Below are positions 1 to 6,470 of a stretch of 35,482 bases of DNA, piece by piece (the first letter of the stretch is position 1; the number at the start of each line of letters is the position of its first letter). Below the pieces are notes generated by a model. That model was not told where the DNA came from. It searched no databases and worked only from the letters and a program-made list of their open reading frames with translations. The stretch is from Bacillota bacterium (GTDB lineage: Bacteria; Eremiobacterota; SpSt-956; JAKJGF01), in NCBI GenBank assembly GCA_029555925.1, contig JAKPQU010000184.1, forward strand, positions 1 to 35,482. Direction: 5' to 3'. Position numbers and translations under genes: made by a program.

Positions 1-119
1 GCATGATATAAGCTGTAACTGTTATAAACGTTCCAGTTTAGATTTTTTTCGGAGGAGCATCAGGCAGGCAGACAGTATTTACCTATTATTCAAATTGTTT
101 AGTTTAATTAAAGCAATTT
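1..119 (+). repeat. Interspersed repeat A, copy 1 (inverted relative to copies 2 and 3)
   Basis: This stretch is the reverse complement of 35299-35417, with the same length (119 bp), no indel and only a few substitutions. A shorter copy lies at 27429-27520. It contains an AACTG/CAGTT arm pair followed by a run of seven T, a GGAGGAG run and an AT-rich end with TTTAATTAAA. No coding potential is evident. The window starts exactly inside this copy, so the sequence may have been cut at a repeat. Function is unknown; a small mobile element or terminator-like unit are both possible. Confidence 0.8.
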
Positions 120-120
120 T

Positions 121-197
121 ATATGAAAATGATGAAGTTTGCACCTTCACTGGATGTTGATTTTCATATTTGGTTGTGACCGCTCCGGTCATGTCTG
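121..197 (-). repeat. Structured hairpin element B, copy 1
   Basis: Read on the minus strand this matches 34903-34983. It has a small hairpin (GACCG/CGGTC, 178-182 with 186-190), a short linker, then a 10-bp hairpin (121-130 with 160-169) enclosing an inner GAAG/CTTC stem (134-137 with 145-148). The outer arms read ATATGAAAAT here and ATATGAGAAT in the other copy, and the partner base changes with it, so pairing is preserved. It directly follows repeat A and is followed at 236-258 by a heptamer array. An open reading frame across it is judged spurious. The rest of 198-372 shows no gene. Confidence 0.7.
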
Positions 198-372
198 TTG
201 GTATGAGGTAAGCATAAATAATACATAACTGACTTCGTGACACGTAACGCGTGACGTGCAATGACATTAAGATAAGAAAATAGTCTCCTGTCATTCCCGC
301 GAAACATTCATTACAGGTATCTGTCACAAAGGAGAATGAAAGTCATATTGAACGTTCAGATGAAATAAATAA

Positions 373-444
373 AGCCGGTGATCCGAATTGAACGGACAAC
401 CTGCTCATTACGAGTGAGCTGCTCTACCATTGAGCTACACCGGC
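373..444 (-). tRNA. tRNA-Thr (anticodon CGT)
   Basis: The minus strand folds as a cloverleaf. The acceptor stem is GCCGGTG/CACCGGC. The D arm is GCTC/GAGC, the anticodon stem GCTCA/TGAGC with loop CTCGTAA, and the T arm GTCCG/CGGAT around TTCAATT. The anticodon CGT reads the threonine codon ACG. The discriminator base is T and CCA is not encoded. A promoter-like pair lies just upstream at 466-494. It is downstream of dnaB on the same strand but probably has its own promoter. Confidence 0.95.
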
Positions 445-465
445 AATTTTTTTTAATGTTTCCCT

Positions 466-494
466 ATTATATAATAATAATTGTTAATAATCAA
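466..494 (-). promoter_or_regulatory. Promoter of tRNA-Thr
   Basis: The minus strand has TTGATT at 489-494 and a perfect TATAAT at 466-471, separated by 17 bp, placing the start point just upstream of the tRNA 5' end at 444. Confidence 0.7.
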
Positions 495-519
495 GATTTT
501 TAGAGAGATAATTTTTTAT

Positions 520-627
520 CGTGAGTCGTGAGTCGTGAGCCGTGAAAAGTGAATCGACGTGATTGATAAAATAGCTAGTCGCTGGTCACTGATAACCGGT
601 CACTGGTCACTGATAACTGGTCACTGT
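520..627. repeat. Two heptamer arrays between tRNA-Thr and dnaB
   Basis: The first array (520-561) is built of GTGAGTC, GTGAGCC and GTGAAAA units with 7-bp spacing. The second (576-627) alternates TCACTGG, TCACTGA, TAACCGG and TAACTGG. The second array runs up to the dnaB stop codon. No gene is visible in 445-627. Confidence 0.9.
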
Positions 628-1971
628 TTAAAATCCGTCTACTTCGTATTTATCTTTACTGACGAATTTAGTATATTGTTTTAAATAGAGGAGTTCTACC
701 GTACCCAGGGGGCCGTTTCTCTGTTTACCTATTATAACTTCTGCAGTACCGACTTTATCGGTTTCAGGGTTATAATAATCATCACGGTAAATAAATGTTA
801 CCATATCTGCATCCTGTTCTATGGCGCCTGACTCTCTCAGGTCAGAAAGCTGTGGTCTTCTGTCTGTTCTGCTTTCCACGGCACGGGCAAGCTGTGAGAG
901 AGCTATAACAGGTATAGACAGTTCCTTGGCAAGAATTTTCAAACCTCTCGATATTTCCGCTACCTGCTCATTACGGTTTACATTTTTAGTCGAACTGATG
1001 AGCTGAAGATAATCTATTATTATAAGCTGTATATCTTTTCTCATCTTTATTCTTCTTGATTTTGCCTTCATTTCCATAATAGAAATACCGGGCGTATCAT
1101 CTATATAAATCTGGGCATCTGAAAGTTCTGCCATGGCCTGTGTAAGTTTCGGCCAGTCATCTGAATTAAGATAACCGGTTCTTAATCTGTGGGCATCTAC
1201 CATGGCCTGAGAGCAAATTAATCTCTGGGCCACCTGTTCTTTACTCATCTCAAGACTGAATACTGCAACAGGCAGTTTTTCTTCTACAGCTACAAGTTGC
1301 GCTATATTTAAAGCAAGAGCAGTTTTTCCCATACCGGGACGGGCAGCCAGAATAATCAGCTCTCCCGGCTGAAATCCGGCAGTGATACGATCAATTTCTG
1401 CATAACCGCTTGTTACACCGGTCACATGGGATTTATTATGATAAAGACTCTCAACCTTTCTGAAACTCTCTTTCATAACAGAACCCATATGGATGAAATC
1501 CTGGACTCTCTGACGCTGACCGAGCTGAAAAATCATGCTTTCAGCACTGTCCACTACCTGATCTACACTGCTATCTTCTCTATAGCCAAGTTCCGTTATT
1601 TTTGTACCGGTCTTTATTATATCCCTTAAAAGTCCCTTTTCCGACACAATTTTAGCATAATATTCAATATTTGCCGCTGTCGGGACTGTATTTGTAAGGG
1701 TTGTTAAATAGCCCAGTCCTCCTATTTCTTCGAGTTTTCCCAGCTTCCTTAGCTCACCGTCTAAAGTAATAATATCAGCCGGTTCACCTCTTTCATATAA
1801 AGAGCACAGGGCTTTAAAAATTATCTGATGGCCTTCAATATAAAAATCCTCACTCCGCAATATTTCAGTAGCTATCGGTATACTGTCCGGTTCTATGAGC
1901 ATAGAACCGAGAGTAGCCTGCTCAGCTTCCAGACTTCGGGGTGGGATTTTATTTAAAAAGTCTCCCTCCAT
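628..1971 (-). CDS. dnaB: Replicative DNA helicase DnaB
   Basis: Hexameric helicase that unwinds the replication fork and recruits primase. The 447-residue product has the usual length. It has the N-terminal DnaB domain (about residues 9-110, beginning with the typical PPRSLEAEQ) and a RecA-like helicase core with Walker A ARPGMGKTAL near residue 210. Further motifs are IIIDYLQLI (Walker B), the H4-like QLARAVESR, the arginine-finger region DLRESGAIEQDAD and the C-terminal IIGKQRNGP. No intein is present. The ATG start is preceded by AAAGGA at a suitable distance. It is the last gene of the rpsF-ssb-rpsR-rplI group, separated from rplI by about 150 bp of repeats, so expression may be uncoupled from the ribosomal genes. 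Confidence 0.97.
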   Translation of the reverse strand: MEGDFLNKIPPRSLEAEQATLGSMLIEPDSIPIATEILRSEDFYIEGHQIIFKALCSLYERGEPADIITLDGELRKLGKLEEIGGLGYLTTLTNTVPTAANIEYYAKIVSEKGLLRDIIKTGTKITELGYREDSSVDQVVDSAESMIFQLGQRQRVQDFIHMGSVMKESFRKVESLYHNKSHVTGVTSGYAEIDRITAGFQPGELIILAARPGMGKTALALNIAQLVAVEEKLPVAVFSLEMSKEQVAQRLICSQAMVDAHRLRTGYLNSDDWPKLTQAMAELSDAQIYIDDTPGISIMEMKAKSRRIKMRKDIQLIIIDYLQLISSTKNVNRNEQVAEISRGLKILAKELSIPVIALSQLARAVESRTDRRPQLSDLRESGAIEQDADMVTFIYRDDYYNPETDKVGTAEVIIGKQRNGPLGTVELLYLKQYTKFVSKDKYEVDGF

Positions 1972-1986
1972 GCCGGGTATCCTTTT

Positions 1987-2122
1987 CAGTAATCAGTAAT
2001 CAGTGAGCAGTGAGCAGATATAATAAGTTTAATGTTGAGAGTTAAGAATTTAAAATATTAAACTATGAACATTAAAATATAAACCAGTTTTACTGGTCAC
2101 TGCTCACTGGTCACTGCTCACT
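1987..2122. repeat. Inverted pair of heptamer arrays between rplI and dnaB
   Basis: The left array (1987-2018) has CAGTAAT then CAGTGAG units. The right array (2091-2122) has the complementary CTGCTCACT and CTGGTCACT units. They can pair in the dnaB-proximal transcript through AGTGAGCAG/CTGCTCACT. Between them is an AT-rich stretch with TTAAT/ATTAA motifs and no gene. Confidence 0.85.
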
Positions 2123-2124
2123 AT

Positions 2125-2589
2125 TTAGGTTGTTTCCTGTTCCACAAGTTCCTGAACATCAAGCAAAATATTTGCTTTTGCTTCACTGTGGTAGACTACA
2201 GGAATATTATAATGGCCTACAACTTTTATAGGATCATCAAGAACTATCTTTCTTCTGTCTATTTCAATACCAGAGTCAGTGAGTATCTTTTCCGCAATAT
2301 CCTTGCTGGTGATAGAACCATATAATTTGCCTTCTTCTCCAACACGGACTTTAAAGATAACCTTCAAACCCTCTAATTTCGAAACAAGCTTAACGGATTC
2401 TTCAAGACGTTTCTTGGATTTTTTGTCTTCAACCTTCTTCTTTTCCTCAATATGCCTTATATTGCCATCTGTTGCTTCAAGAACAAGTTTTCTTGGCATC
2501 AGATAATTACGGGCATATCCTCTGGCAACCTTCACAATATCGCCCATTTTACCCAATTTGGGAACATCTTCTACAAGAATTACTTTCAT
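2125..2589 (-). CDS. rplI: 50S ribosomal protein L9
   Basis: Binds domain V of 23S rRNA and extends from the large subunit. The N-terminal domain is canonical (MKVILVEDVPKLGKMGDIV, then the ARGYARNYLMPR signature), followed by the long connecting helix (about residues 41-75) and the C-terminal domain. Length 154 is near the usual 148-150. The start is fixed by family alignment. The good ribosome site lies 33 nt upstream with a small hairpin in between (2602-2615). It follows rpsR in the operon with a gap of 133 bp. Confidence 0.97.
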   Translation of the reverse strand: MKVILVEDVPKLGKMGDIVKVARGYARNYLMPRKLVLEATDGNIRHIEEKKKVEDKKSKKRLEESVKLVSKLEGLKVIFKVRVGEEGKLYGSITSKDIAEKILTDSGIEIDRRKIVLDDPIKVVGHYNIPVVYHSEAKANILLDVQELVEQETT

Positions 2590-2722
2590 TGTTATATGAA
2601 AAGTCCTACCGGACTCCCTTTACACCTCCTAAAATTATTCCAAAATCGTGATCAATGACATTCCATATATCACGAACTAACCAGCCCACAGTACAGTGGG
2701 AGGAATGGGGAGTTAAATCAGC
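2590..2722 (-). promoter_or_regulatory. rpsR-rplI gap with displaced ribosome-binding site and hairpins
   Basis: On the minus strand AGGAGGTG (2623-2630) is followed by an AGTCC/GGACT hairpin (2602-2606 with 2611-2615, extendable by G-U pairs), then the rplI ATG at 2589. Folding would bring the ribosome site to an effective distance of about 13 nt. Upstream lie a TCGTGAT/ATCACGA inverted repeat near 2646-2676 and a CCCAC/GTGGG inverted repeat near 2686-2701. No promoter stands out. Autogenous translational control is possible but not shown. Confidence 0.45.
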
Positions 2723-2989
2723 TTATTCCATCGTATAAGGGAGCAAAGCAATACTTCTGGCCCTTTTTATAGCTATGGTCAATATACGCTGATGATGTGC
2801 ACAGTTTCCGGAAATTCTTCTGGGAAGTATTTTACCTCTTTCAGTAGTAAATTTACGTAATTTCGGCACATCTTTATAATCTATTTTTTTTACACTGTCA
2901 GCACAAAAATTGCAAATTTTCTTTTTTGGCTTCTTTACCTTTTTCTGTTTCTTTGTAGCCACTTGCTTCTGCTGCCATGAGAGTATCAT
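2723..2989 (-). CDS. rpsR: 30S ribosomal protein S18, cysteine-containing form
   Basis: Component of the small subunit platform and binding partner of S6. The core [33 protein letters not shown] and [19 protein letters not shown] is typical of S18. It keeps CxxC at about residues 26-29 plus Cys and His at about 62-65, the zinc-ribbon (C+) version, whereas many bacteria have lost these. A Lys-rich N-terminal tail makes it 88 residues. ATG start with AAGGAGGTG about 13 nt upstream. It lies 30 bp downstream of ssb, in the usual rpsF-ssb-rpsR order. Confidence 0.96.
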   Translation of the reverse strand: MILSWQQKQVATKKQKKVKKPKKKICNFCADSVKKIDYKDVPKLRKFTTERGKILPRRISGNCAHHQRILTIAIKRARSIALLPYTME

Positions 2990-3019
2990 GGCACACAGTT
3001 GACACCTCCTTAAGCTTTT

Positions 3020-3487
3020 CTAAAAAGGAACATCTTCAAAATCTACATCATCCTGTCCCGGTTTACCAAAATCATCATCTTTACCGGAAAAATCCATATC
3101 TGATGGAATATCAGGAGCAGAGCCTCCATCTTTTACAAAGGGAGGAGCCATTTCGCCATCTTCTTTTCCTTTTGAATCCAGCATTTGCATCTGATCTGCC
3201 TGTATCTCAAAAGATGTTCTCTGAGAACCATCCTGAGCCTGATATTTTTGAGTCTGAAGGCGACCTTCAATCAATACAAGTTTGCCTTTCTTAAGAAATT
3301 TTGCCGATATTTCAGCAAGTTTTCTCCAGAAGACAACATTGAAAAAATCTGTTTCATAAACACCCTGAGCGTTTTTATAATTCCTGTTAACAGCAATACT
3401 GCAGCGGGTAACAGGAATTCCTGTATTGGTATATTTCAATTCGGGAGCCCGGGTTAAACGGCCAACTAAAATTACCTTGTTATACAA
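3020..3487 (-). CDS. ssb: Single-stranded DNA-binding protein
   Basis: Coats single-stranded DNA in replication and repair and recruits partners. The OB-fold occupies about residues 1-105 (YNKVILVGRLTRAPELKYT, then FNVVFWRK and LVLIEGRLQTQKY). A flexible Gly/Asp-rich linker follows, and the acidic tip DVDFEDVPF used for protein docking. I chose the TTG at 3487, giving 155 residues and MYNKVILVGRL as in other SSBs; GGAGGTG ends 5 nt upstream. A longer reading from 3502 would put the start inside the ribosome site. Only 15 bp separate it from rpsF, so it is co-transcribed. Confidence 0.95.
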   Translation of the reverse strand: MYNKVILVGRLTRAPELKYTNTGIPVTRCSIAVNRNYKNAQGVYETDFFNVVFWRKLAEISAKFLKKGKLVLIEGRLQTQKYQAQDGSQRTSFEIQADQMQMLDSKGKEDGEMAPPFVKDGGSAPDIPSDMDFSGKDDDFGKPGQDDVDFEDVPF

Positions 3488-3502
3488 AAAAACACCTCCC
3501 AA

Positions 3503-3787
3503 TTACTCTTCCAGTACAACAATGTAGCGTAAAATCTTATCATTAATCTTTAAGAAATGAGACAGTTTGTTGGCTATACCTGATTCACCCTGGAATTTAA
3601 TGACTACATATATACCTTCAAAACGTTTTCTTACTTCGTAAGCGAGTTTTTTCTTTCCCCAGAAATCTACTTCAACTATGGTACCGCCAAAAGTCGTAAT
3701 CTGCTGTTTAATATTTTCCGTTAGCTGCTCGAGCGCCTCTTCTTCAAGAACCGGATCGATTATATACATAGTCTCATAATTTCTCAC
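3503..3787 (-). CDS. rpsF: 30S ribosomal protein S6
   Basis: Binds S18 and 16S rRNA in the platform. The product begins RNYETMYIIDPVLEE and retains the conserved WGKKKLAYEVRKRFEG stretch and the C-terminal LRYIVV. I chose GTG at 3787 because it gives M-RNYETMYII as in the family (94 residues). TTG at 3790 is equally compatible with the AAGGAGGTG site 8 nt before it. First gene of the operon, with promoter at 3882-3910 and a folded leader. Confidence 0.95.
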   Translation of the reverse strand: MRNYETMYIIDPVLEEEALEQLTENIKQQITTFGGTIVEVDFWGKKKLAYEVRKRFEGIYVVIKFQGESGIANKLSHFLKINDKILRYIVVLEE

Positions 3788-3880
3788 CAAAACCGGAACA
3801 CCTCCTTCCTTTGGCCATGCGACTCTATAAGAGTAGGAAGGCCCTATCGTGGTACAGGTCTGGCTAACCTGTAATTTTCC
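3788..3880 (-). promoter_or_regulatory. Folded 5' leader of rpsF, candidate S6:S18 autoregulatory site
   Basis: The transcript leader of about 90 nt contains an ACAGGT/ACCTGT hairpin, a small ACTC/GAGT hairpin, and CCTTCCT, which can pair with AGGAAGG overlapping the ribosome site. Two GGCC segments offer an alternative pairing. An mRNA motif bound by the S6:S18 complex is known in rpsF leaders of many bacteria. Position fits, but I did not confirm the exact conserved motif. Confidence 0.45.
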
Positions 3881-3881
3881 T

Positions 3882-3910
3882 ATTATACAAAAATTTTATT
3901 ATTATTGCAA
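3882..3910 (-). promoter_or_regulatory. Promoter of rpsF-ssb-rpsR-rplI(-dnaB)
   Basis: Minus strand: TTGCAA at 3905-3910, 17-bp spacer, perfect TATAAT at 3882-3887. It is the only strong promoter-like pair seen upstream of the operon. Confidence 0.75.
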
Positions 3911-3991
3911 GCTATTTTACATAGTGTTTTTTATGGCAGCCAGCTTTACTTTTATTGAAAATTGTAATTAATTTCATAAATCTATTAACCG

Positions 3992-4017
3992 GTGAAAAGT
4001 GAGTAGTGAATAGTGAC
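3992..4017. repeat. Heptamer array in the gap 3911-4153
   Basis: GTGAAAA, GTGAGTA and GTGAATA units with 7-bp spacing. The 243-bp gap around it is AT-rich and holds no gene. A weakly complementary TGCTCACC/CACTTACC stretch lies at about 4128-4149, just past the end of the next gene. Confidence 0.75.
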
Positions 4018-4153
4018 ATGAAGATAAATCAACAGTATTTTCACTAAAAAAAATAATATTTCACGTAAAAAAAAGAATGAAATTCAATTTATGACAGAAA
4101 AACAGTGAGTAAAAATTATACTCTTCTGCTCACCATTAACCACTTACCCTATT

Positions 4154-4741
4154 TCACAGAGAAATTACTCTGGCAGAATTCAGAATATAACTGGATATAT
4201 CATAAATATCAATCATAGTTCCAATTTTAATAGTTTCAGAGAATTTATAAAACTCTGCACATGAACTTGAGACATAAATTTTTACGCCCTGTTTTTCAAG
4301 TATTCGTAAAGAATCTAAAACAGGAGAATTCTCAGACATAAGCCCGACTGCTTCATTCAATGAAATAATCATTTTGGGCTTCGGTAAAATCTTTGTAAGA
4401 GCAAAAATAAATTTATGTAACAGCTCACCTGAATAAACCTGTTCACCACTGCCAAGATATTTTGAAGTAAATAAAATAACAATATCTTTTTCAGGCAAGG
4501 ACTTGAGAACAGATTTCAATTTATTTTCTTCATCAGGCTGCCCTTTAAGCATTTTCAGATAATAATCTATATCCCTGTCTGCAAAAGACAGAGGATATCT
4601 CATCATAGTAAGAGGATGACGGGAAGATAATTTCTGCCAGTTAACAAATAATTCTCTTCCGGGAATCTCATTTATAACATCCATAATAATCTTTCTTTCA
4701 TTATGCTTTGTAACAGACATGGTAACAGAATATTTACTCAC
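4154..4741 (-). CDS. DsrE/YedF-like protein
   Basis: The C-terminal 115 residues (about 85-195) resemble the DsrE-fold domain of YedF. Matching features are IVILFTSKYLGSGE, the PKMIISLNEAVGLM strand-turn, LEKQGVKIYVSSSCAEFY with a single conserved-position Cys, and GTMIDIYDISSYIL. YedF proteins carry an N-terminal TusA domain and are linked to sulfur or selenium transfer. Here the first 85 residues do not show the TusA CPxP motif. The start is uncertain: GTG at 4741 overlaps the upstream gene by 8 bp but lacks a good ribosome site, and an in-frame ATG at 4684 is an alternative. Sulfur-relay function is inferred from the fold only. Confidence 0.65.
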   Translation of the reverse strand: MSKYSVTMSVTKHNERKIIMDVINEIPGRELFVNWQKLSSRHPLTMMRYPLSFADRDIDYYLKMLKGQPDEENKLKSVLKSLPEKDIVILFTSKYLGSGEQVYSGELLHKFIFALTKILPKPKMIISLNEAVGLMSENSPVLDSLRILEKQGVKIYVSSSCAEFYKFSETIKIGTMIDIYDISSYILNSARVISL

Positions 4742-5216
4742 TTTTGTTATTTTTCTTTATAAATTCCATAGCTTTACCGACAGCTTCTTCCGGAGTTTTT
4801 ACCGGTATAATATCTTCAACTGCTTTTCCGTTTCTTGTAAGCCCCCATGTATAAAGGCCAATAACAGGCTTGGCAAAATGTAAAGCAAAGGAAATTTCCG
4901 TAAGAGTACCATGACCGCCGCTTATAGCAATCAATACATCTGATGACCTTACAACAAGTATATTCCTGGCCACACCAAACCCTGTAGGAATAGATATAGA
5001 TATGTAAGGATTTGCTTCAGCTCTGGAAAAACCGGGGAGAATACCGATAGTCATACCGCCGGCAGATCTTGCACCTTTAGCGGCACCTTCCATGACACCT
5101 CCAAGACCTCCGCATACAAGAACAGCCCCTTCTTTAGCTATCAGTCGCCCGACCTCTTCTGCTATGGAATAAGTTTCATCATCACATTGTCCCTGCCCTA
5201 TTACTCCTATATACAT
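4734..5216 (-). CDS. LOG-like Rossmann-fold protein (TIGR00725-type)
   Basis: A 160-residue nucleotide-binding-fold protein related to LOG/lysine decarboxylase-like and molybdenum-cofactor-carrier proteins. It has MYIGVIGQGQ at the N-terminus, GGLGGVMEGAAKGARSAGG at about 37-55, a PGFSR turn and SGGHGTLTE at about 98-106. In true LOG phosphoribohydrolases the last motif begins with PGG, so Ser replaces Pro here and cytokinin-type activity should not be assumed. ATG start with weak ribosome site. Its end overlaps the DsrE-like gene, suggesting coupled translation. Confidence 0.8.
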   Translation of the reverse strand: MYIGVIGQGQCDDETYSIAEEVGRLIAKEGAVLVCGGLGGVMEGAAKGARSAGGMTIGILPGFSRAEANPYISISIPTGFGVARNILVVRSSDVLIAISGGHGTLTEISFALHFAKPVIGLYTWGLTRNGKAVEDIIPVKTPEEAVGKAMEFIKKNNKSE

Positions 5217-5279
5217 AATAGTTTAATATTTATAGTTTATAGTTTTTTAATCCTGAACTTTAAACCACAAAAACTCCTC

Positions 5280-6389
5280 TCATTTATTAAGTAACGACTT
5301 TTCAGTATTTTTATCAAAAATATGCATTTTCTTCATATCAAAAAAGACTTTAAGCTCTGTTCCTACTCTTACGGATGAGTGGGCATCAACCCGTGCATTT
5401 ACCGTATATTTACCTATAGTAAGATAAACATATATTTCGGACCCCATAGGTTCAGTCACATCTACGGAAGCAATAAGACTGGTATCTTCATTCTTCTCTC
5501 TGGCAAATTCCCAGTCATAAATATCTTCAGGTCTTATTCCAAATACGACTTCTTTATCAACCCATTCTTTCAGTTGAGAGGCAAATTCAGACGGGATCTT
5601 CAGATTGAGCTTATCACCTTCAAGAAACAGATTACCTTCTTTCCCGGCAATTTTCACATCAAAAAAATTCATAGACGGACTTCCTATAAAACCTGCGACA
5701 AATTTATTTGCCGGTTTGCTATAAAGCACAAGAGGTGTGTCTGCCTGTTGAATAATTCCGCCGTTAAACACTACTATACGATCTCCAAGGGTCATAGCTT
5801 CTGTCTGATCATGTGTCACGTAAACCGTAGTTATACCGAGCCTGTGATGAAGCTTCTGAAGTTCGGCTCTCATCTGGACACGAAGTTTCGCATCTAAATT
5901 ACTTAAAGGCTCATCCATAAGAAAAACCTGTGGCTCACGAACTATAGCTCTTCCCATGGCTACTCTCTGTCTCTGACCTCCTGAAAGCTCTGCAGGTTTT
6001 CTTTTAAGTAAATGGCCTATACTGAGTAATTCTGCTGCGTCATTAATCATTTTATCAATCTGTTCTTTTGAGTATTTTCTCAATCTGAGACCGAAAGCCA
6101 TATTTTCATAGACATTCATATGAGGATAAAGAGCATAATTCTGAAATACCATAGCTATATCTCTATCTTTAGGAGAAACATCATTTACTTTTTTCTCACC
6201 TATAAAAATGTCCCCTTTTGTTATATCTTCAAGACCTGCTATCATACGAAGAGTTGTTGTTTTTCCGCATCCAGAGGGACCTACCAGAACAAGAAACTCT
6301 TTATCTTTTATGTCGATGCTGACGTCCTTTACAACCTCTACATTACCTTTATAAATCTTCCATACATTCTTTAATATTACTTCTGCCAT
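5280..6389 (-). CDS. ugpC: ABC transporter ATPase, UgpC/MalK (sugar importer) family
   Basis: ATP-hydrolysing subunit of a CUT1-type carbohydrate or glycerol-phosphate importer. All catalytic motifs are visible: Walker A GPSGCGKT (37-44), Q-loop VFQNYALYPHM (about 81-91), signature LSGGQRQRVA (135-144), Walker B VFLMDEP (about 155-161), D-loop SNLDAKLR and switch His in VTHDQTEA (about 193). The C-terminal 130 residues form the regulatory OB/TOBE-type domain with FGIRPEDIYDW. Length 369 is normal. ATG start with GAGGTG 4 nt upstream. No permease genes are adjacent; such ATPases often serve several importers. A family-1 solute-binding protein gene lies 5 kb away (11405-12646). Confidence 0.92.
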   Translation of the reverse strand: MAEVILKNVWKIYKGNVEVVKDVSIDIKDKEFLVLVGPSGCGKTTTLRMIAGLEDITKGDIFIGEKKVNDVSPKDRDIAMVFQNYALYPHMNVYENMAFGLRLRKYSKEQIDKMINDAAELLSIGHLLKRKPAELSGGQRQRVAMGRAIVREPQVFLMDEPLSNLDAKLRVQMRAELQKLHHRLGITTVYVTHDQTEAMTLGDRIVVFNGGIIQQADTPLVLYSKPANKFVAGFIGSPSMNFFDVKIAGKEGNLFLEGDKLNLKIPSEFASQLKEWVDKEVVFGIRPEDIYDWEFAREKNEDTSLIASVDVTEPMGSEIYVYLTIGKYTVNARVDAHSSVRVGTELKVFFDMKKMHIFDKNTEKSLLNK

Positions 6390-6404
6390 AAAACACCTCT
6401 TTAT

Positions 6405-6437
6405 AGCTGTCAGCTCTCAGCTATCAGCGGTCAGCTT
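6405..6437. repeat. Heptamer array AGCTNTC
   Basis: AGCTGTC, AGCTCTC, AGCTATC and AGCGGTC follow one another with exact 7-bp period in the 81-bp gap between the ABC ATPase start and the end of the SpoIID-like gene. The core differs from the usual GTGANNN units but the period is the same. Confidence 0.75.
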
Positions 6438-6470
6438 ATGCTGCATACTGATTGCCGGTTGCCAGTAAGC

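Noticed and set aside
79..327. Open frame with residues MTGAVTTKYEN shared with a frame at 34908-35282
   Set aside because: Both lie over hairpin element B; the shared peptide is explained by conserved stems, and neither has a ribosome site at its start.
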